Translations under genes and position numbers: made by a program
The notes under the pieces: model-generated
Seen by the model: the letters and a program-made list of their open reading frames with translations, nothing else
Told to the model about the DNA's origin: nothing
Database searches by the model: none
In this document: piece by piece, positions 8,861 through 20,240 of the stretch
Layout: every line of letters starts with the position of its first letter
Position numbering within the stretch: position 1 is the stretch's first letter
Origin: Plecoglossus altivelis
Lineage: Eukaryota; Chordata; Actinopteri; Osmeriformes; Plecoglossidae
Direction of reading: 5' to 3'
Assembly (NCBI GenBank): GCA_036571765.1
Contig: BROE01000013.1
Coordinates: 6,829,008-6,893,007, forward strand
DNA length: 64,000 nucleotides

Positions 8861-11569
8861 ACTACACAAAGATCCACACACACAGGCATCCTCATTCCGT
8901 ACACACACCCCCCCCCCCTCCCCCAACCACAGACAAAGAGATTCCAACAACAACTGTAACAGCAACGAGATGAACGGAACCTTCAATGATCACAGCACTA
9001 TCTGAATAAAGTACCGCCTTTAAAACGGAGAAAAGGTCCCTTCTGTCAAAACTGCCACTCTAACGATCTCCATTCTCTTATGGTTCGCTTGTGTTTCCCC
9101 AGCGGGCAAACAGCATCCAGCAGGCCGCCTGCCACAGCCCTGCTCAGGTGGAACCCTGTCAGCCAGGAGGAGAGCTGCCCAAAGCTGCTCAAGATCAATC
9201 GTCCAAAAGTATTTAGAAATGCACCGAGCGCAAGCTTCTACGCTGACAGCTTGGCACGTACAAGGCCTGTCCGTTTAAGTGCTCTTCAATGTGCCTGCGG
9301 TGTTGACATCTATTTCACACTCATCCACACCTAAAAGCAAAAAAATAATGTTTTCATGACCTTTAGGGGGTGTCAAGTCTGAAGAGGGGGGAGAGGAAAG
9401 GGGGGTGGTGGTTAAGATGCCTGCTCTTGCACACCTTACATAAGCAGAAATCTGGAGTGTTAGCCTCTTTTGCCTTTAATTGCGATTCTGCGGCCAGGAC
9501 CTAACGTTTCCATTAGGGTTATGTCGATAGAGAAGGCTTTTTAGTTTTCACCTTCAAATTACAACATGGTTTCATGAGGTCAGCTTTTTTCCAGGTGGAA
9601 TGGAGCGTTTTAACACTGACACAGTCCCTTGGTATTCCGACATGGACTGGTTTGTTACAGAAGTGTGTGGGGGAGATGTGTGTGTGTAGGGGGGGGAGCG
9701 GATAGCCAGAGAAAAAAAGATAAATACCGGATAGCGTTATCCGCAAGGGGTTGCACGCGGGTATATGATAAAGACGGTGTCAGAGAGCGTCCAAGAGAAG
9801 GTGCAGTCCAAGCAAGAGAAATCCAATAGCTTATTGAGAAAAAGACTCATAATACTACCACTCACTACCTACCTCGCTCCACTTACTACTCTAGTGTTCC
9901 TGCTCACCAGCTCTCCGCTCCTGACCCACTCCCCTCCCCGAGCCATACCCCATAACAAACCGACCACACTCACTCTCTCTCAGCAAAGTGCAGGGACGGC
10001 CCGGGGGAGGGCTGGCTGTAGGGCTGAGAGGAGGAAGTGAAGCGTCCTCCAGGCCTGTCCCACGGGCAGTGTCAAGGACAGACCCGGGGCCAGGGGCTGG
10101 GGGACCTTGCTGCCGCCCACCCCCGCATCTCGTCACAGCGGAGGGGGATCGATAAGCAGGCAGAGCATTAAATTCCCTGTCACGCTCCTCGGGGCCTGGG
10201 CCGGCCGAGCCACGGGCAATGCCACCTTTCCTCACCTGGACATTTTCTTCCTGAAAGCAAGGGGATTGGAAATCTCTGACAATAAACTATTCAATAACAC
10301 TTAGGAGGCATTTTGCGGAGGCCGACCACAGTGGTCACACATATTTACTCAACGCTACGCATGTCGATGGCACTCAAGCGCATCGGCAGTCTAGCCATTG
10401 GCACTGTCTCGTACACAATATGGAGATGGTGCGCAGCGCTAGCCAAGGCCCTGATGTACTTTTCACCAATCATCTATATCTAGCGAGTCAAATCCCCACA
10501 CGTCGCTACAGAATACACAGTTTAGCATCTACTGTACTCTGGCCTTTTGTCACTGGCAGCCGTTCTCATTTCAATACAGCGGGGTACGCCAACAGCGAGC
10601 TCATGGTTGACGCCTTTACGGAGTATGAAGGATTTCCATCTGTCGGTCCGCGCGCGCTCGCGAGGCTTGAGTGACAGATAGCGGCGGCGGTGGCTTGTGT
10701 TTCTAATCCGGTACCACTGTACGACAGGGTAAAGACCCGGCTAGGCGCAGCACTGAGCAGGGTGATCAAGGAGCTCAGCTGACAGCTGAAACCCTACAAT
10801 CAGGATGATTTCCCGTCTCGCTGCGTCCTTACGGATCCACGCTTACTGTACGGGATCTCAAGGCTGTCGCTTCATCGCGGATAAAGATGATTAAGCACCC
10901 CTAACGTAGATGAGGAAAATAAGGGGAATTCAGGGGGTGGAAAAAATGCCTTCCCTGTCACAATGACAATCACAATGCTATGGATAACATGCATTCAGAC
11001 TAACCATGTCAATCACTGACATATTGGAAACATCAAGGTGGTGTTTGCTTAAGTTGGAATAGGCCTCAGTTATTGGTCATTCCCCAAAGTCAATTGCAAC
11101 AACAAGCCTCTGAAACATTGAGAGATCCTTGAATGTCTTGTATTTAGCTTTAGCAAAAGATCAGATTGCTACAGAATGTTGTTTCGATATCAGGGCAGTC
11201 TGTTTACATAGCATCTGAATGTCTTCCTGGAATTCTGAAGCCAGATAAGTTGTCTATAATGGCATTAGTCAAATCCCACATATGGCAGAAGGCATTTTGA
11301 CTTGCTTCGGATACTAAACCCATTCTTTATTTATTTATCCTTCACTCATTGTGAACAAAGGCAAATATTCTACCAGGGGCTGAATGGACTAATCCTCTTC
11401 ACGCTCTTCCCAGTAGCCTGAACAGTGACAGATTAACATCCGGGAGGTTTACAAACCTACCCATTTGAAAATGTAATTGCTGGTGGCATGCTGGGTTGCA
11501 TGCGTTTAAATGGCAGGTTAATATGAAGCCAGTGAAAAAGACAGTAGGACTTGATGAGGTCCAAGCTAG
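8861..11569. other. Non-coding intergenic or intronic DNA
   Basis: Includes a short C run near 8907-8921, a locally CpG-rich patch (about 10600-10700, with GCGCGCGCTCGCGAGG) and unique sequence from 10900 to 11560. No exon with convincing splice sites seen on either strand. Confidence 0.55.
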
Positions 11570-11680
11570 CCTAGGCTGGGCTAGGCTGGGCTGGGCTAGG
11601 CTGGCCTGGGCTAGACTGGCCTAGGCTAGACTGGCCTGGGCTGGGCTAGGCTGATCTGAACTAGGCTGGGCTAGGCTGGC
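11570..11680. repeat. Degenerate GGCTR pentamer array
   Basis: About twenty units of the pentamer GGCTG or GGCTA, giving phrases such as CTGGGCTAGGCTGGCC. It resembles the pentameric simple repeats common in fish introns. Confidence 0.9.
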
Positions 11681-12479
11681 TCGCTCCCTGTGACAGGGAA
11701 AGGGGATTCTTACACGGGGAAGGGGGGCTGAATGTGTTCTGTCCTCTACCCAAGCCAGACGCCATGGTTACTGTTCACTTTTTTGCTAATTATTACAGCC
11801 AATCAGAGGGGTTAACGGGGCGGAGCCTCAACGGGTCATGTTCTGGGGCATTTAGAAGTTGGCAGGAACGGAGGTGAATGCATTACACACTGGCCTCGGC
11901 CAATGAAAATAAAACACTCTTGACATCTGAAGTGTACTTAACACAGAGGGGAGGGAGGGATAAGGAGAGGGAGGAGGGAAGCCAGCAAGGAGGGGGGGAA
12001 GGGAGGACAGGAGAAGAGCACCATCACATTCAGTGATGTCCAAGTGCCACCTAGTGACAACTACATGCTCCTCTCGTCCTCCAGGTTGTAAAAGGCTATC
12101 CTAGGACAGGATCCAGACTGGACCGCAACTCTCCCGCACCTGGCGCTTAGTCCAACGCAGAGAATGTGACCCACAGAACCCCTACCGGACCAGGGGGACC
12201 ACCGAAGGACATGACACGCTTTCAACAATACTCTAATGTCTAATCACAACAACTTAGCTATCTGTTACTCTGTTTCAGATAGTTAGGATCCGAATCCCAG
12301 GAACACAGGCTGATTACACCTCCTGTACTAAGGGCATTATTCCAGGCCCGTCCTATGGCTCTGGTCGACCCCAGCAGAGTGTTTGCTATGCTGGAGAAGG
12401 GAGAGGGGAGGGCGGGGAAGGAGACCCCTGGTATAAATCACAGGCCTGCCAGGGCCCAGAGGTGAGAGAGATGAGAGTG

Positions 12480-12650
12480 GAGGTGAGCCTGAAATAATGC
12501 TTATGTCACGCCGGGTCAGCCCTCCATTATGGCCGTTTCAAAAACTATTAATCTTGCTTGTAGTCAGTGGCCTAGAAATAATTACTCCATCTCACCTATG
12601 TAATACAGCATGACCAGCAGTCGAGCCTGGTCAATTTGAAGCAGGGTTCC
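12480..12650. promoter_or_regulatory. Candidate conserved non-coding element
   Basis: Repeat-free, AT-balanced segment with the ATTA/TAAT cores CTATTAATCTTG and AATAATTACTCC and no open frame. Appearance matches vertebrate developmental enhancers, and the FTO locus is known to hold IRX3/IRX5 enhancers. The call rests on composition and context only. Confidence 0.35.
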
Positions 12651-13119
12651 AGTTGGGGGTGGAGAGCCACAAATTACCATCTCCCCCTGTCGCTTGCTAC
12701 TTGGTGAGTGATGTCTCACTCCCGCTCGGTACGGCCTTTACACTCTGCCACTGATTTAGATACACACACACACACACAAGCACACGCACACTCCGGCATG
12801 GGCAGGGTTTCACATCAGTTGAATTCATTTAGAAACAGACAACAGTCAAATAAGCTGTCCCGGATAAGACAGGCCAATCTCAGCCGCTAACCAGCATCGG
12901 CCTGGGTCACAGCATTTCACCAAGTCCCCGCAAAAGATGTCCTTTTCTGGAGCCAGCAGAGGCCGGCCGGCCACCCTTCACCTCGCTCGCAGCTGCTCAA
13001 CAGCGCCCCTTGGAGCTGCAGAGGAACTGTGAGCCCCAACCCCTTCATGACGGAGCAGGACGTATCCAGCGGTTGCTGCCCCCCCCCTCCGCCCCCCCCG
13101 CCCTTCCAAACCAGGTACA

Positions 13120-13295
13120 GCACAATAAAGATGGCTATTGTAAAAACACACAGCACATATAAAAACAGCTACGGTGCCGTCCCCTTCTATAAATGTCACA
13201 GGAAGTATGTATGGAATGACATAAATAAATATAACCCTCCAGTGCTTGTCACAGCTGGCATCGCAGGTGCAAATTTAATTAGTCAGGGTGAAGTC
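13120..13295. promoter_or_regulatory. Candidate conserved non-coding element
   Basis: Unique segment with AATAAATATAACCC, a GTGCAAATTTAATTAGTCAG homeodomain-type site and a CATATAAAAACAGC string. No simple repeat and no open frame. Candidate enhancer by appearance and locus context. Confidence 0.35.
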
Positions 13296-13424
13296 TCCCT
13301 TGTTGTCAGGGGGTCCACGGCACGCGGCTCTGTAAACATGCGCTATATCCTAATCAGGTGTCAACGCCGCGTTTGATCAGCCTGCGAAAACTTGTCACAA
13401 ATCCCCCGGCATGGAGTGGGCCGG

Positions 13425-13500
13425 GGGGGCGGAGGGGGGGAGAGAACAAAGGGAAGGAGCTGTCACTGGAGGAGGGGGAAGAGAGAGAGGGGGGGGGTGA
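13425..13500. repeat. G-rich polypurine stretch
   Basis: GGGGGGCGGAGGGGGGAG and similar purine-only strings separated by a few pyrimidines. Low complexity with several G runs. Confidence 0.75.
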
Positions 13501-15009
13501 GGAGAGTTTGCCCATTAGTAGTCTTCCATTCCTACCCTGCATTTCTCCCTCTCTCTCTGTCTTTGTGGCTGCCCACGTAGACGAGTCCCTGACAGCCAGC
13601 ACAGGCCCTGTGATATCCCCATACACAACACACCTCTGTTAGAACACACCGGATGCATACACCTGATCACGTACCACATACCCTAACTCAAGTAGTACGC
13701 TGGTTTAATAGTTTATCCAACCAAACAAACCACACACAAAAAACAAAAAAAACAGATTCAAGCGGCACCCCTTTTACTTCAAACGCGCGCTCAATCGCGG
13801 GTCCTGTTGAAAACAAGGCGAGCGAATCAGAGACAAGCGCGACATCCTCCCACCCTTCGCCTTGCAGCTGAATAAGGGAGACAGCGCAGGGAGCTGGCTG
13901 CACGGGAACACACGCGCCATTAGATTCTGTTTACCTTTCATTTATACTGATATTGAATACATTAGCCGATTGAACCTGCTAAGAACACAGGCGAGTGACA
14001 AGCGTGAATCGTCTTTGCAAACTACCATGGCAACCGAGATTATCATGAATGAGAGGTTGAAAAAATGTAGAAAACCTCAATAGACGATACATAAATTAAT
14101 TAAAGGACAAAAAAAAACAAGTGGAGAATTAAACTTGGAACATCTGTCAGCGACTTAGCTTCCCGTCGTAATACCAGTGTTAGAACATTTATACCCTTGA
14201 AGTTAATGATCCCTCTTTAATTGACAGTCAACGAAAAGTGGCTGCAGCAGCATTCTGGAAACAACGATAAGAAAGCTTTTCCCCCTCTCCGAAAAACCAA
14301 GAGAGAAAAAAACAGTTTAAAGAACCTTGGCACTAATCCCTATTGTCATCCTGGTGCAGTAGAGGGATTTACAAATACAGATAACTCTGCAGAAGCTGTC
14401 TGTTCTGCTGGAGTTACGGGGGACAGCGCCGCCGCCGCGCGTCCAAAATCAGTCACTTAGATTAATACAATCCCTATGTGCTGCCAGTCACATGGCACAC
14501 CAGGCTGACACTGCATTTACATGAGACTATCCCGACCTGATAACAATGGCTGGTAGATGGTCCACTCTCTCACTCACTCACTTGGAGACAGTACCCTGCC
14601 TCGCTAGGGTGGGATTAAGCTCAGGGGTACCATCCCTCTGCAGTGACACCGCAACAACAAGTTTGTAGAGCTTTAAGTATCGCGGTGTTTACATACGGAA
14701 TGTGTGGGACCAACTGTCATTCAGAAAGTACGCATGGGATGCTAAACAAGAGCAACAATGAAAAACAACAACTTGTAGCCTAATGACTGTTGGCTGAGAT
14801 AAGACTAAGTTGTTGTCACCTTACGTGTTTGCCATCACCTGCTGTTCTAACTGTGTAAGACTAGAAAAAGCCTAAAAGGAGAGTAAACAATGTCTATTCA
14901 AAACATATAACATATGCAATGAGCACTCGGTTTTCAAAGGAAGCTGTGGGGCATTGCAACTTGTGAAACGTGGGAAAATGCAAGGATAATATAGAGAGCA
15001 GGTGAGCTG
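13500..15009. other. Non-coding stretch, no gene seen
   Basis: Mostly unique sequence, including a CpG-containing patch (about 13780-13860), a homeobox-rich AT segment near 14085-14105 and a GCCGCCGCCGCG string near 14430. No exon supported. Confidence 0.5.
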
Positions 15010-15165
15010 CAAAAGAGGTCATTTCAAACGAAGCTCATTTTAATTAGCCCTGATCCAAAACTCACCAACATCGCTTGAGCCACAATTAAGCCACAATCAA
15101 GCCTAATTAGCGCTAATGACTTTGGTGCGTTCTTTGCTGTTTCAGCTACTCATGACTTTTAGACT
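15010..15165. promoter_or_regulatory. Candidate conserved non-coding element with several TAATTA sites
   Basis: Contains TTTTAATTAGCCC, CACAATTAAGCC, GCCTAATTAGCGCTAATGAC and a CATGACTTTTAG stretch within 120 bases. This is a dense set of homeodomain cores, typical of deeply conserved developmental enhancers. No open frame and no simple repeats. Strong by appearance but unaligned. Confidence 0.45.
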
Positions 15166-15251
15166 GGTCAAACGGTGCAACAAATGACAGTGGCTGCCCT
15201 CAACATTACAGGGCCAGGTCACACATGACACAGGGGCTGACAAGTGAACCA

Positions 15252-15279
<28 letters not shown>
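15252..15279. repeat. CA microsatellite
   Basis: Uninterrupted (CA)14 followed by an A run. Confidence 0.95.
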
Positions 15280-15282
<3 letters not shown>

Positions 15283-18021
15283 ACAGCCCTGACACGACCA
15301 CCTACTATATCCCACTCCCCCTATCCCTCCTGATATGTAGACACACTCAATTCAGGCCAAGTGGATCTGACCTGCTGCCCCCCAGTCGAGCTCATCTGAA
15401 TAAACAGAACAGGGAGACAGGGAGAAGAGGGGAAATCTGCCTATATTATGATGGGAGGAGAGGAGAGAAGAAGAGGGGAGGAGAGAGGATTCGGTGGGGA
15501 GGGGTTCTTCTTTATGCACGTTTGATCATGTGGTTGACAGCACCGGTGGATGGAATTACGGACTGTTGAACAAAAGGTGGGGCCCTGACAGCCGACGAAG
15601 TGGCTTTCGAGGCACGTGGGGCGGCTCATGACAACCCGCCGTGCGTGCACGCCCGCCTCGGGAAGTCCGTCACTCAGAGCAGGCCGGCTGGAGGCGAAGC
15701 GGTGTGGGAATGAGGAGGAGGGGGAGGGGTAGGGGGGGGAGGATAGAGATGGTTGGTCCAAGTTAAGCGCAGAGAAGACAGCAATGAAAGGCAACTGTCA
15801 TGCACCAGTGCTTGCTCAGGAGCCGCCTGTCTCATGGAGAACATGCAAAGTGCGCTTGCCACGTCCTGACAACCCCCCTCCCCCTTTCATCCCGCTCCCC
15901 GCTCATTCTCTCAAACAGGCCGGCGCCACGGAATGGCAGCCAACGCCTGACAGCGTGCCAGTCAAACTGTCGGCCTTTCCACATATGCAAGAAAAAGTAA
16001 AGTTATGTAGGCTCATGAACAAAAACACAGACTCCAAGGAACAACTGCCAACGAATGGAGGAGTTACCTGAGGCAAGGATTCATTTGAGGCAGACATTTA
16101 ACAAAACTTTAGACATCAACAGGTAATGTAGAATGTCATGGCTGGGAAGTAGTCATCTAATTAACGTGCCTCAACAACAATTACAGTTGCAGTAACTGGA
16201 CTTTAGGTGAATGGCAGTTACGAGAAAGGCCTCTATATCCAGCTGGCTATGCTAAGTTATGCTATGCTATGCTAATGCAAAAATTGGTTAGTGAGAAGGG
16301 GGCACTACCCGCTCCCTCAGTAGTCTCCCCTGGGCAATAAGCTTACATGCCAGGTACTTTCACACACTTTCATTACACACGTTTATGGAAAGGAACTTAT
16401 GATGTACAAATTAACAGTTACAATTTACAGGGCCCAGTGAAAGTGGCCTCCTGCAGCTTTTGTGAATGAAGGGGTTTGGACTTCTCATCAGAACCAGATG
16501 TTGGCTAAGGCTAGCGCTAGGTACTTCCATTTTATTAGAAAGGTAAACCATTACAAAGGAAAATCAATTTCCGAATAAACAGCACCAGAATCCTCCCACC
16601 ACAATAAAGCGAACAGGTGCTTTAAAAGTCAAATTAGCCTTTTTTGGAGCTAACCTAGTAAAAGCTAGGCTACAACATTATTGTTGCCATGCCTAGACAA
16701 CTAATAAAACCACTAGAGTCTTGTACATGATGTTAAAAATAAGTTTACAGCCACACAATTGCCATCAACCACTACAATTGATGGCACATGAGTGTCAATA
16801 TCTGTCACACAGTCCTAACCCCAAAACACCTCAACATGGAAACACAGATTTCGACGTGGCCCTTGTGCTTCATAGTTTTTTCAGTCAATCTCTGACGAGC
16901 ACACACACACACATTTTGAAAGAGCAACCAAATTTGAATTTAAACAATGACGTTTCTATATCATAGCCTCTAGTAGCCCCCCTTGAGGCTGTGGCCTCTC
17001 TGTCTGAGGTGAGGAGGTCATTCCCATGTTTATTCAGGGCCACTCCGCCGCAACCTATCGATTGGATTGATTATTTCACGCTGGCCTATATCACTTCTGA
17101 TAGGGCTCTGCGTGACACATGAACCCGTCCAATAAGGTCACAGTCGACGTAAATTCATCGACATTGATGGTATACGCAGCCAACCAGTTTAGATGATCCA
17201 TGTCACAGGGCTCGTTTGCAAAAGGGCTGACATCGGTAGTTAACACCTCAACACAAACTGCAATAGGTTCATGATGGAAATCTGTCTACAGAGCCCGTTT
17301 TTGGCCTGCGCTACAACCTAAAAAGCGATTCAAAAAGGATCGGTAATGATGATAATAATGTCAAAAACAGGACTGCTCACATGAAAACTCAACAGGGCAA
17401 CCCCTCAATACAGTGAGACATCGTTTCAGATCAACAGTCGATCTGTCAGGGAGGACCCTTGCAGAGGTAGCCTGAGACCAACTCTGGAAATCCACAGACC
17501 TTCATACTGAGATTGCTTGTGGCAGTTTCATAGGCAATGTTTCCAGCGTTCACTTAGGACAAAGCCCTGTATGGATGAATCCCCACATTGAGCCAAAAAA
17601 GTGCTTTCTATAACTCAGTCTAGTGGTCTATCAGATGTCTATGATGACTTACATAAGGCCACCCCCCCCCTGGTTTTTGACTCTGGATGTTTAGTAGGAT
17701 CACAGATGCTCTTAAACACATCCCAGGGCCCTGGCAGAGCAGCAGACATGTGACCTAAGACATAGCAGTGGACTGAGCTGTAAAAGCTGATAGCCTTCCA
17801 GATGCAAACCAAATGTAGACATCATGCAACTCTAAAATGTCATGAATTTAATACAGATCACTATAAAAGCGGTAAGAATAAGAGATTAGACCTATGCACA
17901 GATGCGATATGTACAATTGTATGTTTGATTTCGGGAGACACTTAGATTAACAGCCAAGAGGATCTCAAATATGAGTTGCCAACTGAAATTTTCCGGTTGC
18001 GTTTTTGCAACTCTTGATGTT
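15280..18021. other. Non-coding stretch, no gene seen
   Basis: Unique sequence with a purine tract near 15450-15490, a GCTAT short tandem near 16250-16273 and scattered ATTA motifs. Nothing coding is supported on either strand. Confidence 0.5.
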
Positions 18022-18060
18022 AATCTCTATATATAGAGATTCACCACATATATGCGGTGG
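18022..18060. repeat. Two adjacent palindromes
   Basis: AATCTCTATATATAGAGATT (18022-18041) is a perfect 20-base palindrome. It is directly followed by an 18-base near-palindrome, CACCACATATATGCGGTG, with one mismatched pair. Either may form a cruciform. The function is unknown. Confidence 0.85.
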
Positions 18061-18996
18061 TATGATCAGAGACCACTAAGGGTATAGCCTTGGAATAGAC
18101 GATCTGAAACACAACAGCATCTGAAGCTCTTCGCCCATCAGTCAATGACACGTTGTCAGGTCCTCTGCTTGAAGGGTAGCTTGGTTAGCCAAGCTGATCT
18201 ATAATGGGCGCATGCTAAACACAGCGAGAGAAAGCTCAAATAACCACAAGGTGAAAGGACAGAGAGGCAAGACAGAAGCTTAGTTACACAAGCCCCCCAG
18301 CACCCCCCAAAAAAAACCTTGACTCGCCCCCCCACCCCTGTTCCCCTGTCCACATATCCAATCAATGAAGGACCCAGGGCCTTGGGCACGCACTATATTA
18401 CAAACCAAACTTCATATTCATTCATTGATTTACTTCTTAGAATAGTATATCATTGAACTCCAATGGGAGCAAAAACATAGGCCGGGGCTGGGGTCAAGCC
18501 TCGCGTGGACAGATGTTTGCACAATATTGATGGCGCACGCAGAAAGAAATGACTAAATACCTGGATCAATAGCTAGTTTCCCTAGCCATGACAGCTCGAG
18601 CCAGATGGAAATATAGAAATCCATCTTTAAGGCTGCCGGAGTAGACCTGATGAAGAAGGGGTAAATACTCTCGGCCTGAGGGCAAACTCTTTGATCAGCG
18701 GGGGGCCAGAGGGGACTGGTGGGGGGTAATCGAATGATAAAGATGCCGCAGCGCACAGTCCGGGGGATGCTAATGGACACTGGGAGGCTAGGGATAGCAC
18801 AGGTCACACACCCTGGGTTTAACTGTCTGTGCTACCTGGCCTTCTGTTCATTTGTAATGTTAATGGCATACATCATTCTCAGCCAAGAAAGACTAATCCA
18901 TAGCATATCATGATGATGGACGAAAAAGGGGAGGCCAGTTCTATACAGGTGTAATCTACTGTGAATTAACCATTGGCCAACTAGAGCCACATCTTT

Positions 18997-19050
18997 AGCC
19001 GCAGCCCCAGCCTCAGCCTCAGCCTCAGCCCCAGCCCCAGCCCCAGCCCT
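18997..19050. repeat. Hexamer tandem repeat AGCCYC, nine copies
   Basis: Nine exact-length hexamers AGCC[C/T/G]C in a row. Low-complexity array in non-coding DNA. Confidence 0.93.
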
Positions 19051-19402
19051 GAGACCTCACGGTGATGCGTGCTGCTAATGACGCGGGAGGATGGAGCTAA
19101 GCTGCCGGCTCTTATTTACAGAACAGCTCAATTACAGAGGACAACACCAGGCTCATCGCTTCCCTGCCTCACATTGGTCAACACAACCATAAAGAGGGAG
19201 GAACCAGACCGTTCCTTGCTCCTTAATTAAATGAAAGCTGTTGAAGCAGCTCCACCCACACACCCCCAATCCCTGCCACCCCTCAGAAGCCAAGAAAACC
19301 AAAGCAGTGACACAGAGGACACCAGACACTCCCAGACAGCCTCCCTGCTCGGCCCTAAATCACAGGCGAGTAAACAGGCTCGTTGGGTTTTGGTCACCCT
19401 TC

Positions 19403-19403
<1 letters not shown>

Positions 19404-19438
<35 letters not shown>
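19404..19438. repeat. 35-base C homopolymer
   Basis: Uninterrupted C run followed by CCCCA units to about 19454. Its length is probably unreliable. Confidence 0.95.
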
Positions 19439-19519
19439 ACCCCCACCCCACCCTCCCCTGCCCCCCATGGCCGGCCGCGGGCCACAACAGGAGCGACACC
19501 TTGGCAGCAATAAGTAATT

Positions 19520-19700
19520 CTGCAAAGGATTAGCAGCATGATGATCTGATCAATACAGGGTGCTCAGGCCATTAGGAATGCAGCGAGGAAATGGCCCCCT
19601 CTGGTAATAAAGCAGCCCGTCTAGGTTCTCCTTCATTTGCCGGCTCCATTAGTGTAATGGTATCATTATCAGCCACAACCGTATTTTTCCAAGCTCTTTT
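19520..19700. promoter_or_regulatory. Candidate conserved non-coding element
   Basis: Unique sequence after the poly-C tract with GATGATCTGATCAATACAGG, GGTAATAAAGCAGCC and TTAGTGTAATGGTATCATTA. No open frame across it and no repeats. Its appearance fits an enhancer-type element of the FTO/IRX regulatory block. Confidence 0.4.
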
Positions 19701-20029
19701 CCCCCAGCCCGGACCAGCAGGGGTCTGATGAACTCAGGCTAGCTCCCACGCGGAGCGCCCTTCCTTCCACTCCCCGGGCCCAGATGTAAATCTATCTGCT
19801 CTGCTGTAGCTGATGCTAGTGGTGGTGGCGCTTGTATGTTTCCAGCTTAAGTATTCCTACCCGTGTTTTATGTCAGTACCCAACACTATTTCTCAATTAT
19901 TGACTCATTAATAGAGACGGCAGCACATGTAGTGTGGCTAACAGAGAGAAAAGATGGCTGGCGGAGAGCAAAAGTTGCTGAATGGGCTGAATCTGACACC
20001 ACCTCCTGCTAGAACACCGGGGCTGACAT

Positions 20030-20240
20030 GACAGGACAGCGGCATTAGTCGCCATAAATCGTTACTTTTACACTAATTCACCAGGCTAACATTTTCTGTG
20101 GGGGAATTGATTAACCATGTCTAGATGTGTGGCCACATAATCAGCTTTTACCTCTCTAGTTGTTAATTTAACAGAATTGCCAGGGGAAACACAAACCATT
20201 TTAATGAGTGTTCAGGAATTAAATACCCTAAACAGCTTGC
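20030..20240. promoter_or_regulatory. Candidate conserved non-coding element
   Basis: AT-balanced, repeat-free segment with GCCATAAATCGTTAC (Hox/Cdx-like TTTAT core), GGGAATTGATTAACC, GTTAATTTAACAG and CATTTTAATGAGTG. Several homeodomain cores within 200 bases and no coding frame. Confidence 0.42.
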
